43,150 nucleotides of DNA, from the NCBI GenBank assembly GCA_024763335.1, contig JANTFS010000003.1, forward strand, positions 1 through 43,150, given 5' to 3'. Below are positions 15,788 to 24,534 of the stretch, in pieces; the stretch's first letter is position 1; each line of letters opens with the position of its first letter. The translations under genes were made by a program, and so were the position numbers. This stretch comes from Paracoccaceae bacterium. Lineage in GTDB: Bacteria > Pseudomonadota > Alphaproteobacteria > Rhodobacterales > Rhodobacteraceae. The notes under the pieces were generated by a model. It made no database searches, was not told the DNA's origin, and was given only the letters and a program-made list of their open reading frames with translations.

Positions 15788-18481
15788 TCAGCCGGAATTG
15801 CCGGACCGGGCGCGGTCGGCCGGCAGGGTCACGCGGAACGCCGCGCCGCCCTGCCCCGGCAAATAGGCAATCGCCCCGCCAAGTTTGTCCATGATCTCGC
15901 GACAGATCGCCAGCCCGAGCCCGGCGCCCCCGGCTTTCTGCTGATCCGAGAGCCGCGAGAACTTCTCGAAGATCACCGCCTGCGCCTCGGCCGGGATGCC
16001 TGCCCCGTTGTCGACGAAATCGACCACCAGACGCCCCTCCTGCCGGCTCACCCAGATCGTCAGCTTGGGCTGCGCGGCATCGCAATATTTGCGGGCATTG
16101 GCGATCAGGTTGATGAACACCTGCGCCAGCCGGTCGGTATCGGTCCGGATCGTAACCTCTTCGCGCGCCGGATCGCGCCGGATCTCGAGCAGCCGGCCAT
16201 CGCCGGCCGTGCCGGCCGCCGCCACCGCCTGATCGATCACCGCGCGCAGGCTGTCGCGCTGGATGTTGAGCGTCACCTGCCCGGCTTCGAGCACCGAAAG
16301 ATCGAGAAGATCATCGAGCAGCCGGGTGAGCCGGGTCGCCTCGTCCTGGATGATGCCGGCAAATTTCTGCTGCGCGCCGGCGTCGGGCGGGCCGTCGCGC
16401 AGGATCTCGGAAAAGGCGCGGATCGAGGTCATCGGCGTGCGCAGCTCGTGGCTGATCTGGCTGAGGAAGGCATCTTTCTGGATCGACAGCTGGGTCAGTT
16501 TCGCGTTCGCCTCGCCCAGCTTGCGCGCGGTGCGGGCAAGTTCCTCGGACTTCGCCTCGAGCTGCGAGGAATATTCCAGCATCTGCTGGGTCTCGTCGGC
16601 CACCGCCATCAGGTCTTCCACCGAGACCGCCGCGCCGCCAACGATCTGGCCCACCATCGCATGCGCCGTGGCCGCGCCAACCGAGCCGGAAAGCTCGCGT
16701 TCGAGGCGCTGGAGGAATTCCGGTGTCGTGTCGGGCAGGTAGCCGCTCTTGCCCTGCGCCGCCGCCTGTGCCCGGAACAACTCCTGCGCCTCGGCCCCGC
16801 CCATGATCCGCTGCGCCATGATCAGAAGATCCTCCGCCTCCGCCGCCCCGCGCGCCCAGCCCCGGCCGGGCTGCGAATGCTCGAAGACATTGACGAATTG
16901 CGCCCCTTGCAGGCGTTCGAGCGGCGTTGGGAAGGACAACAGCGAAAAGCCGAAAAACAGCATCGTGTTGATGGTGAGCGACCAGATCAGCGCATGCACT
17001 ACCGGATCGAGCCCGGAGATGCCGAACAGCGCCTGCGGGCGCAGCCAGGCCAGGCCCAGCGGGCCATCGGCCATCACCTGCGCCGGGAAGATCGCCTCGC
17101 CGAAGGAGGGCAGGAACAGCGCATAGGCCCAGACGGCAAACCCGGCAATGAGCCCCGCCGCCGCGCCGACCCGGGTGGCCCCACGCCAGAAGATGCCACC
17201 CAGCATCGCCGGCAGCACCTGCGCGATGCCGGTGAACGAGATCAGCCCGATTGCCGCCAGCGCAGCCCCGCCGCCCGAAAAGCGGTAGTAGAGATAGCCC
17301 AGCGCCAGCACCACGCCGATCGAGACCCGGCGCGAGAGCAGGACCGCATTGCGCACATCGCCCGACATCGAGGCCCCGCCCTGCCGCAGCGACAGCCAGA
17401 CCGGCATGACGATATGGTTCGACACCATCGTCGACAGCGCGATGGCGGCGACGATCACCATCGAGGTGGCGGAGGAGAAGCCGCCGAGAAACGACAGCAT
17501 CGCCAGCCCGTCGCGGCCCTCGGCGAGCGGCACGGTGAGCACGAAGAGATCGGGGTTGGCGCCCGCCGGCAGGCGGGTGAGCCCGACGGCGGCAATCGGG
17601 ATCACGAAGAGGCTCATCAGGAAGAGGTAGAGCGGAAAGGCCCAAGAGGCCGTCGCGAGCTGTTTTTCGTCGACGTTTTCCACCACCAGAACCTGGAACA
17701 TTCGAGGCAGCGTCAGGAAGGCGGCCGCCGAGAGGAAGGTCAGCGAAGCCCAGCGCCCGCCATTGATCTGCCAGTCGGAGATCGGCGAGGCCTCGATGAT
17801 CCGCGCCACATCGGCCGGCCCGCCGGCGATTCCCCAGACGACAAAGACCCCGACCGCCAGAAGCGCCACGAGCTTGACGATGGCCTCCACGGCGATGGCC
17901 GTCACCACCCCGTGGTGGCGCTCGTTGACGTCGAGGTTGCGGGTGCCGAACATCACCGTGAACACCGCTAGCCCCATGGCGACCCAGAGCGCGGTCGCCG
18001 GGGCGGTGGACAGCCGCACCTCGGCCCCCGGCTCGTGCGCGTTGAACACTGCCAGCGACAGGGTGACGGACTGAAGCTGGAGCGCGATGTAGGGCGTCGT
18101 GCCGATGACCGCGAGCGCTGTCACGATCACCCCGAGCAGGTTCGACTTGCCGTAACGCGACGAGATCAGGTCGGCCACCGAGGTGATCCGCTGCGCCCGG
18201 CCGATCCGCACTAGCCGGCGCAGAATCCACCACCAGCCGACCATCACCAGCGTCGGCCCGAGATAGATGGTGACAAATTCCAGCCCGGAGCGCGCGGCAT
18301 AGCCAACCGCGCCGTAGAAGGTCCAGGCGGTGCAGTAGATCGACAGCGACAGCGTGTAGACGATCGGGGCGTGCAGCCAGGCCCCGCGCCCGGCGCGCGC
18401 CCGCTTGTCGGCGCCGAAGGCGACGAGGAACAGGAAAGCCACGTAGATCAGGCTGACCGAAATCAGGACATTCGAATTCAT
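15788..18481 (-). CDS. Sodium/solute symporter-histidine kinase fusion (CbrA/CrbS type)
   Basis: 897 residues. The first about 490 are a PutP/SLC5-type symporter with some thirteen hydrophobic helices (for example LSLSIYCTAWTFYGAVGYAA and GGFSSATSMVIVAAIALSTMVSN). A STAC-like linker follows (FVNVFEHSQPGRGW...AEDLLIMAQRIMGG). Next comes a HisKA domain with the phospho-acceptor His at about residue 678 (SQISHELRTPMTS) and an HATPase domain with N box (NLIANARKYC), G1 (DNGAGIP) and G2 (GAGLGLAI). There is no PAS or receiver domain. In CbrA and CrbS this layout couples solute passage or binding to control of carbon-use genes, including acs. The start overlaps the stop of the two-TM gene (ATGA) and the receiver protein gene is two genes upstream. 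The likely signal is a small carboxylate, by context. Confidence 0.93.
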   Translation of the reverse strand: MNSNVLISVSLIYVAFLFLVAFGADKRARAGRGAWLHAPIVYTLSLSIYCTAWTFYGAVGYAARSGLEFVTIYLGPTLVMVGWWWILRRLVRIGRAQRITSVADLISSRYGKSNLLGVIVTALAVIGTTPYIALQLQSVTLSLAVFNAHEPGAEVRLSTAPATALWVAMGLAVFTVMFGTRNLDVNERHHGVVTAIAVEAIVKLVALLAVGVFVVWGIAGGPADVARIIEASPISDWQINGGRWASLTFLSAAAFLTLPRMFQVLVVENVDEKQLATASWAFPLYLFLMSLFVIPIAAVGLTRLPAGANPDLFVLTVPLAEGRDGLAMLSFLGGFSSATSMVIVAAIALSTMVSNHIVMPVWLSLRQGGASMSGDVRNAVLLSRRVSIGVVLALGYLYYRFSGGGAALAAIGLISFTGIAQVLPAMLGGIFWRGATRVGAAAGLIAGFAVWAYALFLPSFGEAIFPAQVMADGPLGLAWLRPQALFGISGLDPVVHALIWSLTINTMLFFGFSLLSFPTPLERLQGAQFVNVFEHSQPGRGWARGAAEAEDLLIMAQRIMGGAEAQELFRAQAAAQGKSGYLPDTTPEFLQRLERELSGSVGAATAHAMVGQIVGGAAVSVEDLMAVADETQQMLEYSSQLEAKSEELARTARKLGEANAKLTQLSIQKDAFLSQISHELRTPMTSIRAFSEILRDGPPDAGAQQKFAGIIQDEATRLTRLLDDLLDLSVLEAGQVTLNIQRDSLRAVIDQAVAAAGTAGDGRLLEIRRDPAREEVTIRTDTDRLAQVFINLIANARKYCDAAQPKLTIWVSRQEGRLVVDFVDNGAGIPAEAQAVIFEKFSRLSDQQKAGGAGLGLAICREIMDKLGGAIAYLPGQGGAAFRVTLPADRARSGNSG

Positions 18482-18804
18482 CTCGCGTCGGGCTCCGCGC
18501 CGCCCCCGGCACGGGTGCTCGGGCCACCGGGCGCGGCGTCGGGTTCCAGCGGATCAGAGCCCACCCCACCCGGCGCCCGCGCCAGCCAGCGCACCAGCAG
18601 CGCGGTCAGGGCGATCAGCCCCAGCCAGGTGGAAAAAACGTAAAGCCCACCCAGCGCCGTCGACCGTGGCGCGGCGCCGCTGCCGAGCAACGGCCCGAGG
18701 AACAGCAGCACGCCGACCAATGGCAGCAGCCGCACCGCGTCGATCAGCCGCCGCCGGCGATAGGTCTCGCGTTCGAGGAAGATCGGCTCACGGCGCGGGG
18801 CCAT
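18478..18804 (-). CDS. Small two-TM protein coupled to the symporter-kinase
   Basis: 108 residues. The basic N-terminus (MAPRREPIFLERETYRRRRLID) is followed by two hydrophobic helices (about 27-46 and 50-73) and a Pro/Gly-rich tail. It overlaps the symporter-kinase start by 4 bp and begins 3 bp after the receiver gene, so the three are one translational unit. Its size and topology recall the small subunits that accompany some SSS symporters (DUF4212/DUF485 type), but the sequence is not clearly either. A symporter accessory role is therefore inference. Confidence 0.8.
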   Translation of the reverse strand: MAPRREPIFLERETYRRRRLIDAVRLLPLVGVLLFLGPLLGSGAAPRSTALGGLYVFSTWLGLIALTALLVRWLARAPGGVGSDPLEPDAAPGGPSTRAGGGAEPDAR

Positions 18805-18807
18805 CGG

Positions 18808-19182
18808 TCAGGCTCCATCGGCGGTGATCTCGGCCAACGCCGCGAGCAGCTCGGCATTGGAAAACGGCTTGGTCATGAACCGGGTCGCACCAAGTTCGTC
18901 GGCAAGGGCGCGATCCTTTTTCTGGCCCCGGGCCGTCAGCATCAGCACCGGCAGGGCGGCAAGATCGGGATCGGCGCGCAGCTCGCGAAGGATCTCGTAG
19001 CCCGACCGCCCGGGCAGCATGACATCAAGCAACAGCGCATCCGGCCGGGCCGCGCGCACCGCCGCGGCGGCGGTTTCCCCGTTTGCGTGGGTGGTGACCT
19101 CCCAGCCGTCGCGGCTGAGAATGAAGCTGATCGCCTCGACGATGTTGGGCTCATCCTCGACGATCACGATGCGCTTGGCCAT
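18808..19182 (-). CDS. Receiver-only response regulator
   Basis: 124 residues, a single CheY-like receiver domain with no output domain. The acidic pocket is E9-D10, the phosphorylation site is D53 (DALLLDVMLPG), the switch Thr is in LMLTARG and the conserved Lys is in MTKPF. The start is the ATG at 19182; an upstream frame of 22 codons has no ribosome site and is rejected. It lies directly upstream of the two-TM protein and the symporter-kinase, so that kinase is the expected phosphodonor. CrbR, the usual partner of CrbS, carries a LuxR-type DNA-binding domain. Here the output must pass through another protein, possibly the neighbouring ScfR regulator or a phosphorelay. Confidence 0.92.
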   Translation of the reverse strand: MAKRIVIVEDEPNIVEAISFILSRDGWEVTTHANGETAAAAVRAARPDALLLDVMLPGRSGYEILRELRADPDLAALPVLMLTARGQKKDRALADELGATRFMTKPFSNAELLAALAEITADGA

Positions 19183-19270
19183 GGGCTCCCCTCCGGCCCT
19201 CCCGGGACCGCACCCGCCGACTATCTCCAATGCGGGCGCGGCTGTCAAAGCCTGCGCAACCGGCCCCGGG

Positions 19271-20605
19271 TCAGCCGGCGGGCCCGCCGCCGGGCTGCGC
19301 CCCGAGGATCGAGGGTTCGCGCCGCGCCGGGCAGGCCTCGCGCGGGCAAACCCGGCACGAGCTTCCGGCGCTGACCACCGGGCCGGGCCGGGCCTGCGGA
19401 TCTTCGAGCGGTTCGATCAGCATCGTCGCCTCGTGAACGGGCGGCGCATCGAAGCCGGCGGCGGCCACCGGCCTCGAGATCGCGCGGCAGAGAAAGCGGC
19501 GCGGCTCGCGTCCCGGCATTTCGAGCACCATGGTCACCGGCTGCGCCGGCCGCGCCAGCGCATGGTAGAGCGGCCACAGGGCGCAACCGCTGCCAAACCG
19601 CGGCAGGGCAAACCCGTCGACCGCCTTGCGCAGGGTCAGGCTTCCGGCACCATCGCAAACCACCAGCCCCGCCGCTTCGCCCGACAGGCTCGCGATCCGC
19701 CGCAGCACGGCATCGAGCGGCACGTCGAACGCGGCGGCGAGCCGCGCGGGATCATCCTGCGCGGCGGCGCGGGATGCGGTAAACGCCGCCGCCGGCATCC
19801 GGCGGGCATCGTCGCGATAGCGCGACAGCATCGCCCGGGCGAGGTCGGCGGCGCCGGGATCGGACAGCCCCGAGGCCCCGCGCAACACCGCGTCGATCTG
19901 CGCCGCGCCGGCGCCGGGGCGTTCCAGCGCGGCGAAGTGATAGCCGGTGCGCGCGACGAAGGCAGCCAGTTCATCGACCGGCGACAACGGTGCCTCCGCC
20001 AGATCGCCGCCGGTATCGAGCCAGGCCACCAGCCCCTCGGCGCTTTCCGACAGCCGCCGGCTTTCTTCTCCGACGTTGCGCAGGAACCGGGCCTGCCAGT
20101 CGGGATCGATGTCGCGGGTCTCGGTGAGAATCGAGGCGGCCGAGCGGATTGCCGTCACCGCCGAGAGAACCTCGTGCAGAGCGGCGGCAAGATGGGGGTC
20201 GTGCGCGAGCCGGTCCGACAGGGTTTCGACCAGCCGTTCGAGCGTCTCGATCCGGCGTGCCTGCGCCGCGATCAGCCCGGCCCAGCCCGGGAACCGGCCG
20301 GCGAGATCCTCGGCCCGGTCGCGCTCCGGCGCCGGCCCCTCGGCCGGCGCGGCGATCCGCGTCGCGGCGGCCCCGAGCTCGGCCAGCAGCGCCGCCTCGG
20401 CGCCCTCGGTCAGTTGCGTTGGCTCGACCTCCAGCGCGCGCGCGATGTCGACGATCAGCTTGCCGCCGATTCTGCGGCGATTGTGCTCGATCAGGTTGAG
20501 ATAGGCGGGCGAGATTCCCACCTCGCGTGCCAACTCGGCCTGCCGGGTGCCGCGCGCCAGGCGGTGTTCTCGGATGCGCGAACCGGTGAGCGGGCTGGCG
20601 GGCAC
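19271..20605 (-). CDS. ScfR-type XRE regulator (short-chain fatty acyl-CoA responsive family)
   Basis: 444 residues. An N-terminal XRE helix-turn-helix (about 8-60: SRIREHRLARGTRQAELAREVGISPAYLNLIEHNRRRIG) is followed by a long region of the DUF2083/ScfR type that ends in a small Cys-bearing segment (CRVCPREACPARREPS). Members such as PccR of Rhodobacter sphaeroides and RamB of Corynebacterium control propionate or acetate assimilation and sense acyl-CoA. I start it at the GTG at 20605 because AGGAG sits 8 nt upstream; a GTG at 20641 in the same frame has no ribosome site. It is divergent from the Liv-type transporter/acs operon, which it probably controls, and lies 88 bp upstream of the receiver gene on the same strand. 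Confidence 0.9.
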   Translation of the reverse strand: MPASPLTGSRIREHRLARGTRQAELAREVGISPAYLNLIEHNRRRIGGKLIVDIARALEVEPTQLTEGAEAALLAELGAAATRIAAPAEGPAPERDRAEDLAGRFPGWAGLIAAQARRIETLERLVETLSDRLAHDPHLAAALHEVLSAVTAIRSAASILTETRDIDPDWQARFLRNVGEESRRLSESAEGLVAWLDTGGDLAEAPLSPVDELAAFVARTGYHFAALERPGAGAAQIDAVLRGASGLSDPGAADLARAMLSRYRDDARRMPAAAFTASRAAAQDDPARLAAAFDVPLDAVLRRIASLSGEAAGLVVCDGAGSLTLRKAVDGFALPRFGSGCALWPLYHALARPAQPVTMVLEMPGREPRRFLCRAISRPVAAAGFDAPPVHEATMLIEPLEDPQARPGPVVSAGSSCRVCPREACPARREPSILGAQPGGGPAG

Positions 20606-20820
20606 GGGCAAATCTCCTTCGATTCCATGCGCTTTCTGCACGTGCGTGAAAATCTTTTTACAAATCCACCATAGCGCCTGTTCATTTTTTTACAAAAAAA
20701 TTGTTTCGCGGGAGGGATTTGTTGCGAAGTTATCAGTCGCCACACAATAATGCCGCAGGTCTGTAAAGGCCCAAAGTCGGCGCGAGGAGGTGCCGCCTTT
20801 CACCTAACGGGAGGATCTAT
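20606..20820. promoter_or_regulatory. Divergent promoter region between the ScfR gene and the Liv/acs operon
   Basis: This 215-bp gap is markedly AT-rich for this genome. It contains two TTTACAAA octamers (20657-20664 and 20689-20696), 32 bp apart start to start, and a related GTTGCGAA (20721-20728). These resemble the TTTGCAAA half-sites I recall for PccR-type ScfR regulators. A possible sigma-70 promoter for the plus strand is TTGCGA (20722-20727), 18 bp, AATAAT (20746-20751). The binding-protein gene has GGGAGG about 6 nt before its ATG. The operator reading is inference. Confidence 0.5.
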
Positions 20821-22170
20821 ATGTCCAAAACGAACATCACCCGTCGTGGCTTGATGAAGACTGGCGCCGCTACCGGCGCCGGCCTCGCGCTGCCGACGAT
20901 CTTCACCTCGGGCGCCGCTGCCTTCACCAACGAGCCCACGGGTTCGTCGGTCAAGCTCGGCTTCAACGTGCCGCAAACCGGCCCCTACGCCGAAGAAGGC
21001 CTCGATGAACTGCGCGCCTACGAGCTTGCGGTCGAGCACCTCAACGGCATGGGCGATGGCGGTGCCATGAACACCTTCTCCTCGAAGGTTCTCGAAGGCA
21101 ACGGCATCCTGGGCAAGAAGGTCGAATACGTGACCGGCGACACCCAGACCAAGTCGGACGCGGCCCGTGCCTCGGCCAAGTCGATGATCGAGAAAGACGG
21201 CGTGACGATGATCACCGGCGGCTCGTCCTCGGGCGTGGCCATCGCGGTTCAGGGCCTGGCCCAGGACGCCGGCATCATCTTCATGGCGGCGCTGACCCAC
21301 TCGAACGACACCACCGGCAAGGACCGCAAGGCCAATGGCTTCCGCTACTTCTTCAACGCCTACATGTCGGGCGCCGCGCTCGCCCCGGTGCTGAAGAACG
21401 CCTACGGCTCGGATCGCCGCGCCTACCACCTCACCGCCGACTACACCTGGGGCTGGACGCAGCAGGAATCGATCGCCGCGGCGACCGAGGCCATCGGCTG
21501 GGAAACCGTCAACAACGTGCTGACCCCGGTCGGCGCGGGCGATTTCTCGTCCTACATCGCACCGGTTCTGAACTCGGGCGCCGACGTGCTCGTGCTCAAC
21601 CACTACGGCGGAGACATGGTCAACTCGCTGACCCAGGCGATCCAGTTCGGCCTCAAGGACAAGGTCGTCAACGGCAAGCAGTTCGAGATCGTCGTGCCGC
21701 TCTACTCCGAACTGATGGCCGCCGGCGCCGGCGAGAACATCAAGGGCGTCTACGGCTCGATGAACTGGAACTGGCAGCTGCAGGATCCGGGCACCCAGGC
21801 CTTCGTCAAGTCGTTCGGCGAGAAGTATGGCCGTCCGCCCTCGGGCTCGGCCCACACGGCCTATGTGCAGACCCTGCTCTATGCGGATGCGGTTACCCGT
21901 GCCGGCTCGTTCAACCCCTGTGCCGTGGTCGAGGCCCTCGAGGGCTTCGAATTCGACGGCCTCGGCATCGGCCCGACGCTCTACCGCGCCGAAGATCACC
22001 AGGCGTTCAAGGACGTGCTGGTCATGAAGGGCGCCGAGAACCCGACCACCGAGTATGACACGCTCGAGATCGTCGAGGTGACGCCGGTCGAGCAGGTCAT
22101 GTATCCGCCCGATCACCCGATGTTCGGCGGCCCCGAAGCCTCGCTCGGTGAGTGCAACGACGGCGCATGA
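20821..22170 (+). CDS. ABC transporter substrate-binding protein, Liv/Urt family, Tat-exported
   Basis: 449 residues. The N-terminus MSKTNITRRGLMKTGAATGAGLALPTIF has a twin-arginine signal and AxA-type cleavage, so the protein is probably folded before export. The mature part is a type I periplasmic binding fold (Peripla_BP_6): VKLGFNVPQTGPYAEEGLDELRAYELAVEHLNG, then a ligand-region ITGGSSSGVAIAVQGLAQDAG, then hinge and C-lobe. Family members bind branched-chain amino acids, urea, amides or short carboxylates, and the sequence alone does not decide. It is the first gene of a five-subunit transporter operon that ends in acs, divergent from an ScfR regulator. That context points to a short acid. 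Two stem-loops follow it before the permease gene. Confidence 0.92.
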   Translation: MSKTNITRRGLMKTGAATGAGLALPTIFTSGAAAFTNEPTGSSVKLGFNVPQTGPYAEEGLDELRAYELAVEHLNGMGDGGAMNTFSSKVLEGNGILGKKVEYVTGDTQTKSDAARASAKSMIEKDGVTMITGGSSSGVAIAVQGLAQDAGIIFMAALTHSNDTTGKDRKANGFRYFFNAYMSGAALAPVLKNAYGSDRRAYHLTADYTWGWTQQESIAAATEAIGWETVNNVLTPVGAGDFSSYIAPVLNSGADVLVLNHYGGDMVNSLTQAIQFGLKDKVVNGKQFEIVVPLYSELMAAGAGENIKGVYGSMNWNWQLQDPGTQAFVKSFGEKYGRPPSGSAHTAYVQTLLYADAVTRAGSFNPCAVVEALEGFEFDGLGIGPTLYRAEDHQAFKDVLVMKGAENPTTEYDTLEIVEVTPVEQVMYPPDHPMFGGPEASLGECNDGA

Positions 22171-22195
22171 TCGCCTGATCTGAAAAGCCTTCGTG

Positions 22196-22246
22196 GGGCG
22201 GGGATTTCCCCGCCCTACCTTTAGAAGCCGGGCGCGAGACCCGGCT
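22196..22246 (+). promoter_or_regulatory. Two tandem intercistronic stem-loops after the binding-protein gene
   Basis: First stem: GGGCGGGG / CCCCGCCC (22196-22215) with loop ATTT. Second stem: AGCCGGG / CCCGGCT (22226-22246) with a seven-base loop. They lie in the 104-bp gap before the permease gene. They probably stop part of the transcripts or protect the upstream mRNA, so that the binding protein is made in excess over the membrane subunits. They could also be copies of a dispersed palindromic repeat. Confidence 0.6.
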
Positions 22247-22274
22247 CTCCCAACACGATCCACGGGTGGGCAAC

Positions 22275-23306
22275 ATGGACGCCATCATTCTCCAGATTCT
22301 CAATGGCCTCGACAAGGGATCGGCCTATGCGCTGATCGCGTTGGGGCTCACTCTGATCTTCGGCACGCTCGGGGTGGTGAACTTCGCCCACGGTGCGCTG
22401 TTCATGATCGGCGCCTTCGTGGCGGTGAGCGTCCAGCGCCTGCTGAGCCTGTCCTTCGAACAGATCGACAGCACCAAGACCGACTTCCTCGGCAATCCGC
22501 TGAAGGTCAAGGTGCCCTATGTCGAAAGCTGGTTCGGCCCCGAGGTGGGCGCCACCATCATCGACTGGTCGGTGCCGCTGGCGATCATCGTCGCCATCCC
22601 GGTGATGCTGCTCGTCGGCTTCGTCATGGAGCGCGGCCTGATCAAGCATTTCTACAAGCGCCCGCATGCCGACCAGATCCTCGTCACCTTCGGCCTCGCC
22701 ATCGTGCTGCAGGAGCTGGTCAAGTATTTCTTCGGCGCCAACCCGATCCAGACCCCGGCCCCGGATGCCTTCACCGGCTCGTTCGATTTCGGCGCGATGA
22801 TCGGCTTCGATCCGAACGTGATCATCTACCCCTATTGGCGGCTGGTCTACTTCGGCTTCGCCGCCGTGGTGATCGGCGCGGTCTTTGCCTTCCTGCAATT
22901 CACCACCTTCGGCATGGTGGTGCGCGCGGGCATGGCCGACCGCGAGACCGTGGGCCTGCTCGGCATCAACATCGACCGCCGCTTCACCATCATGTTCGGC
23001 ATCGCCGCCGCCGTGGCCGGGATCGCGGGGGTGATGTATGCGCCGATCCTCAGTCCGAATTACCACATGGGGATGGACTTTCTCGTGCTCTCCTTCGTCG
23101 TGGTCGTCGTCGGCGGCATGGGCTCGCTGCCGGGCGCCGTGGCCGCCGGCTTCCTGCTCGGCATCCTGCAAAGTTTCGCCTCGATGAACGAGGTCAAGAG
23201 CGTGATCCCCGGCATCGACCAGGTGATCATCTACCTCGTCGCGATCATCATTCTGCTGACCCGTCCGCGGGGCCTGATGGGCCGCGCCGGCGTGATGGAG
23301 GAATAG
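22275..23306 (+). CDS. livH: ABC transporter permease, LivH family
   Basis: 343 residues, about eight to nine hydrophobic helices. The start [48 protein letters not shown] is the standard LivH opening. The cytoplasmic loop [21 protein letters not shown] is the region that docks the ATPases. It works as a heterodimer with LivM. There is a longer periplasmic insert (about residues 65-90) than in E. coli LivH. The ATG at 22275 is chosen; a GTG at 22266 would add three residues. It starts 4 bp before livM, so the two are coupled. Substrate as discussed for the binding protein. Confidence 0.93.
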   Translation: MDAIILQILNGLDKGSAYALIALGLTLIFGTLGVVNFAHGALFMIGAFVAVSVQRLLSLSFEQIDSTKTDFLGNPLKVKVPYVESWFGPEVGATIIDWSVPLAIIVAIPVMLLVGFVMERGLIKHFYKRPHADQILVTFGLAIVLQELVKYFFGANPIQTPAPDAFTGSFDFGAMIGFDPNVIIYPYWRLVYFGFAAVVIGAVFAFLQFTTFGMVVRAGMADRETVGLLGINIDRRFTIMFGIAAAVAGIAGVMYAPILSPNYHMGMDFLVLSFVVVVVGGMGSLPGAVAAGFLLGILQSFASMNEVKSVIPGIDQVIIYLVAIIILLTRPRGLMGRAGVMEE

Positions 23307-23310
23307 ACCC

Positions 23311-24531
23311 ATGAAGTTCCTTGGCCTGTCCGCGAAAGACACGCGGTTCCTCCTGATCGTCATCCTGCTGACGCTCGCGACGCCGATTATCCTGCAACCC
23401 TTCCCCGAGGGCTCGGGGCTGGCGACCTTCAACGCCGGCTACCCCGACCTGATGCAGCGCTTCGCGATCTTCGGCATCTTCGCCATCGGCTTCAACATCC
23501 TCTTCGGCCTCACCGGCTACCTCTCCTTTGGCCATGCCGCCTTTCTCGGGATCGGCTCCTATACCGTGGTCTGGATGTACAAGCTGCTTGACTACAACGT
23601 GATCTGGGGCCTGCCGCTTGCGGTTGTCACGTCGGGCCTCTTCGCGCTGCTCATCGGCTATATCTCGCTGCGCCGCTCGGGGATTTATTTCTCGATCCTG
23701 ACCCTCGCCTTCGCGCAGATGTCCTACAACCTCGCCTATTCGGTGCTCACGCCGATCACCAATGGTGAAACCGGCCTGCAGGTCTACAGCAACGATCCGC
23801 AGGTGCTGATCTCGGAGGGCGAAACCAGCCCGCATTTCTTCGGCATCGTGATGAACGAAAGCGCCAAGCTCAATCTCGGCGACTGGCAGTTCACCTTCAA
23901 CAACGGCTACTACTTCACGGCCATCATCGCCATCGTGGTGTTCTACATCTCGCTGCGCATCTTCCGCTCGCCCTTCGGGCTGATGCTGCGCGCGATCAAG
24001 ACCAACCAGACACGTCTGAACTATACCGGCATCAACACCCGGCCCTACACGCTCGCGGCCTTCGTGATCTCGGGCATGTATGCCGGGCTTGCCGGCGGGC
24101 TGATGGCGGCGATGGACCCGCTGGCGGGCGCCGAGCGGATGCAGTGGACGGCCTCGGGCGAAGTGGTGCTGATGACCATCCTCGGCGGCGCCGGCACGCT
24201 GATGGGCCCGATCCTCGGCGCCGGGTTCATCAAGTATTTCGAGAACATCTTCTCGAAGATCAACGACCAGGTTCTGCATGGCTGGTTCGAGTGGATGCCC
24301 GACGGACTCGAGGACTTCATCATCGGCTTGAGCCACTTCTTTGTCGGCAAGTCGTGGCACCTCACGCTGGGCTTGCTGTTCATGCTCGTGGTGATCTTCC
24401 TGCCCGGCGGCCTCGTCGAGGGCGGCACGCGGATCTGGCATGCCATCCGGCGCGACCGCAAACCCAAGGGGCCGGACCCGGAGCACCATCCCGAACACAT
24501 CCCCCACGTGGCCGAGAAAGAGGAGTTCTGA
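23311..24531 (+). CDS. livM: ABC transporter permease, LivM family
   Basis: 406 residues, multiple helices. It has the LivM signatures [28 protein letters not shown] and [21 protein letters not shown]. The ATPase-docking loop is [37 protein letters not shown]. The cytoplasmic tail is long, basic then acidic ([21 protein letters not shown]). GGAGG stands about 10 nt before the ATG. It pairs with the LivH-type permease, and livG begins 3 bp after its stop. Confidence 0.93.
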   Translation: MKFLGLSAKDTRFLLIVILLTLATPIILQPFPEGSGLATFNAGYPDLMQRFAIFGIFAIGFNILFGLTGYLSFGHAAFLGIGSYTVVWMYKLLDYNVIWGLPLAVVTSGLFALLIGYISLRRSGIYFSILTLAFAQMSYNLAYSVLTPITNGETGLQVYSNDPQVLISEGETSPHFFGIVMNESAKLNLGDWQFTFNNGYYFTAIIAIVVFYISLRIFRSPFGLMLRAIKTNQTRLNYTGINTRPYTLAAFVISGMYAGLAGGLMAAMDPLAGAERMQWTASGEVVLMTILGGAGTLMGPILGAGFIKYFENIFSKINDQVLHGWFEWMPDGLEDFIIGLSHFFVGKSWHLTLGLLFMLVVIFLPGGLVEGGTRIWHAIRRDRKPKGPDPEHHPEHIPHVAEKEEF

Positions 24532-24534
24532 ACC

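Noticed and set aside
15458-17971. Plus-strand open frame (about 840 codons) opposite the symporter-kinase and FliM/FliN-like genes
   Set aside because: The translation is low-complexity and basic, and two well-recognised minus-strand proteins occupy the stretch.
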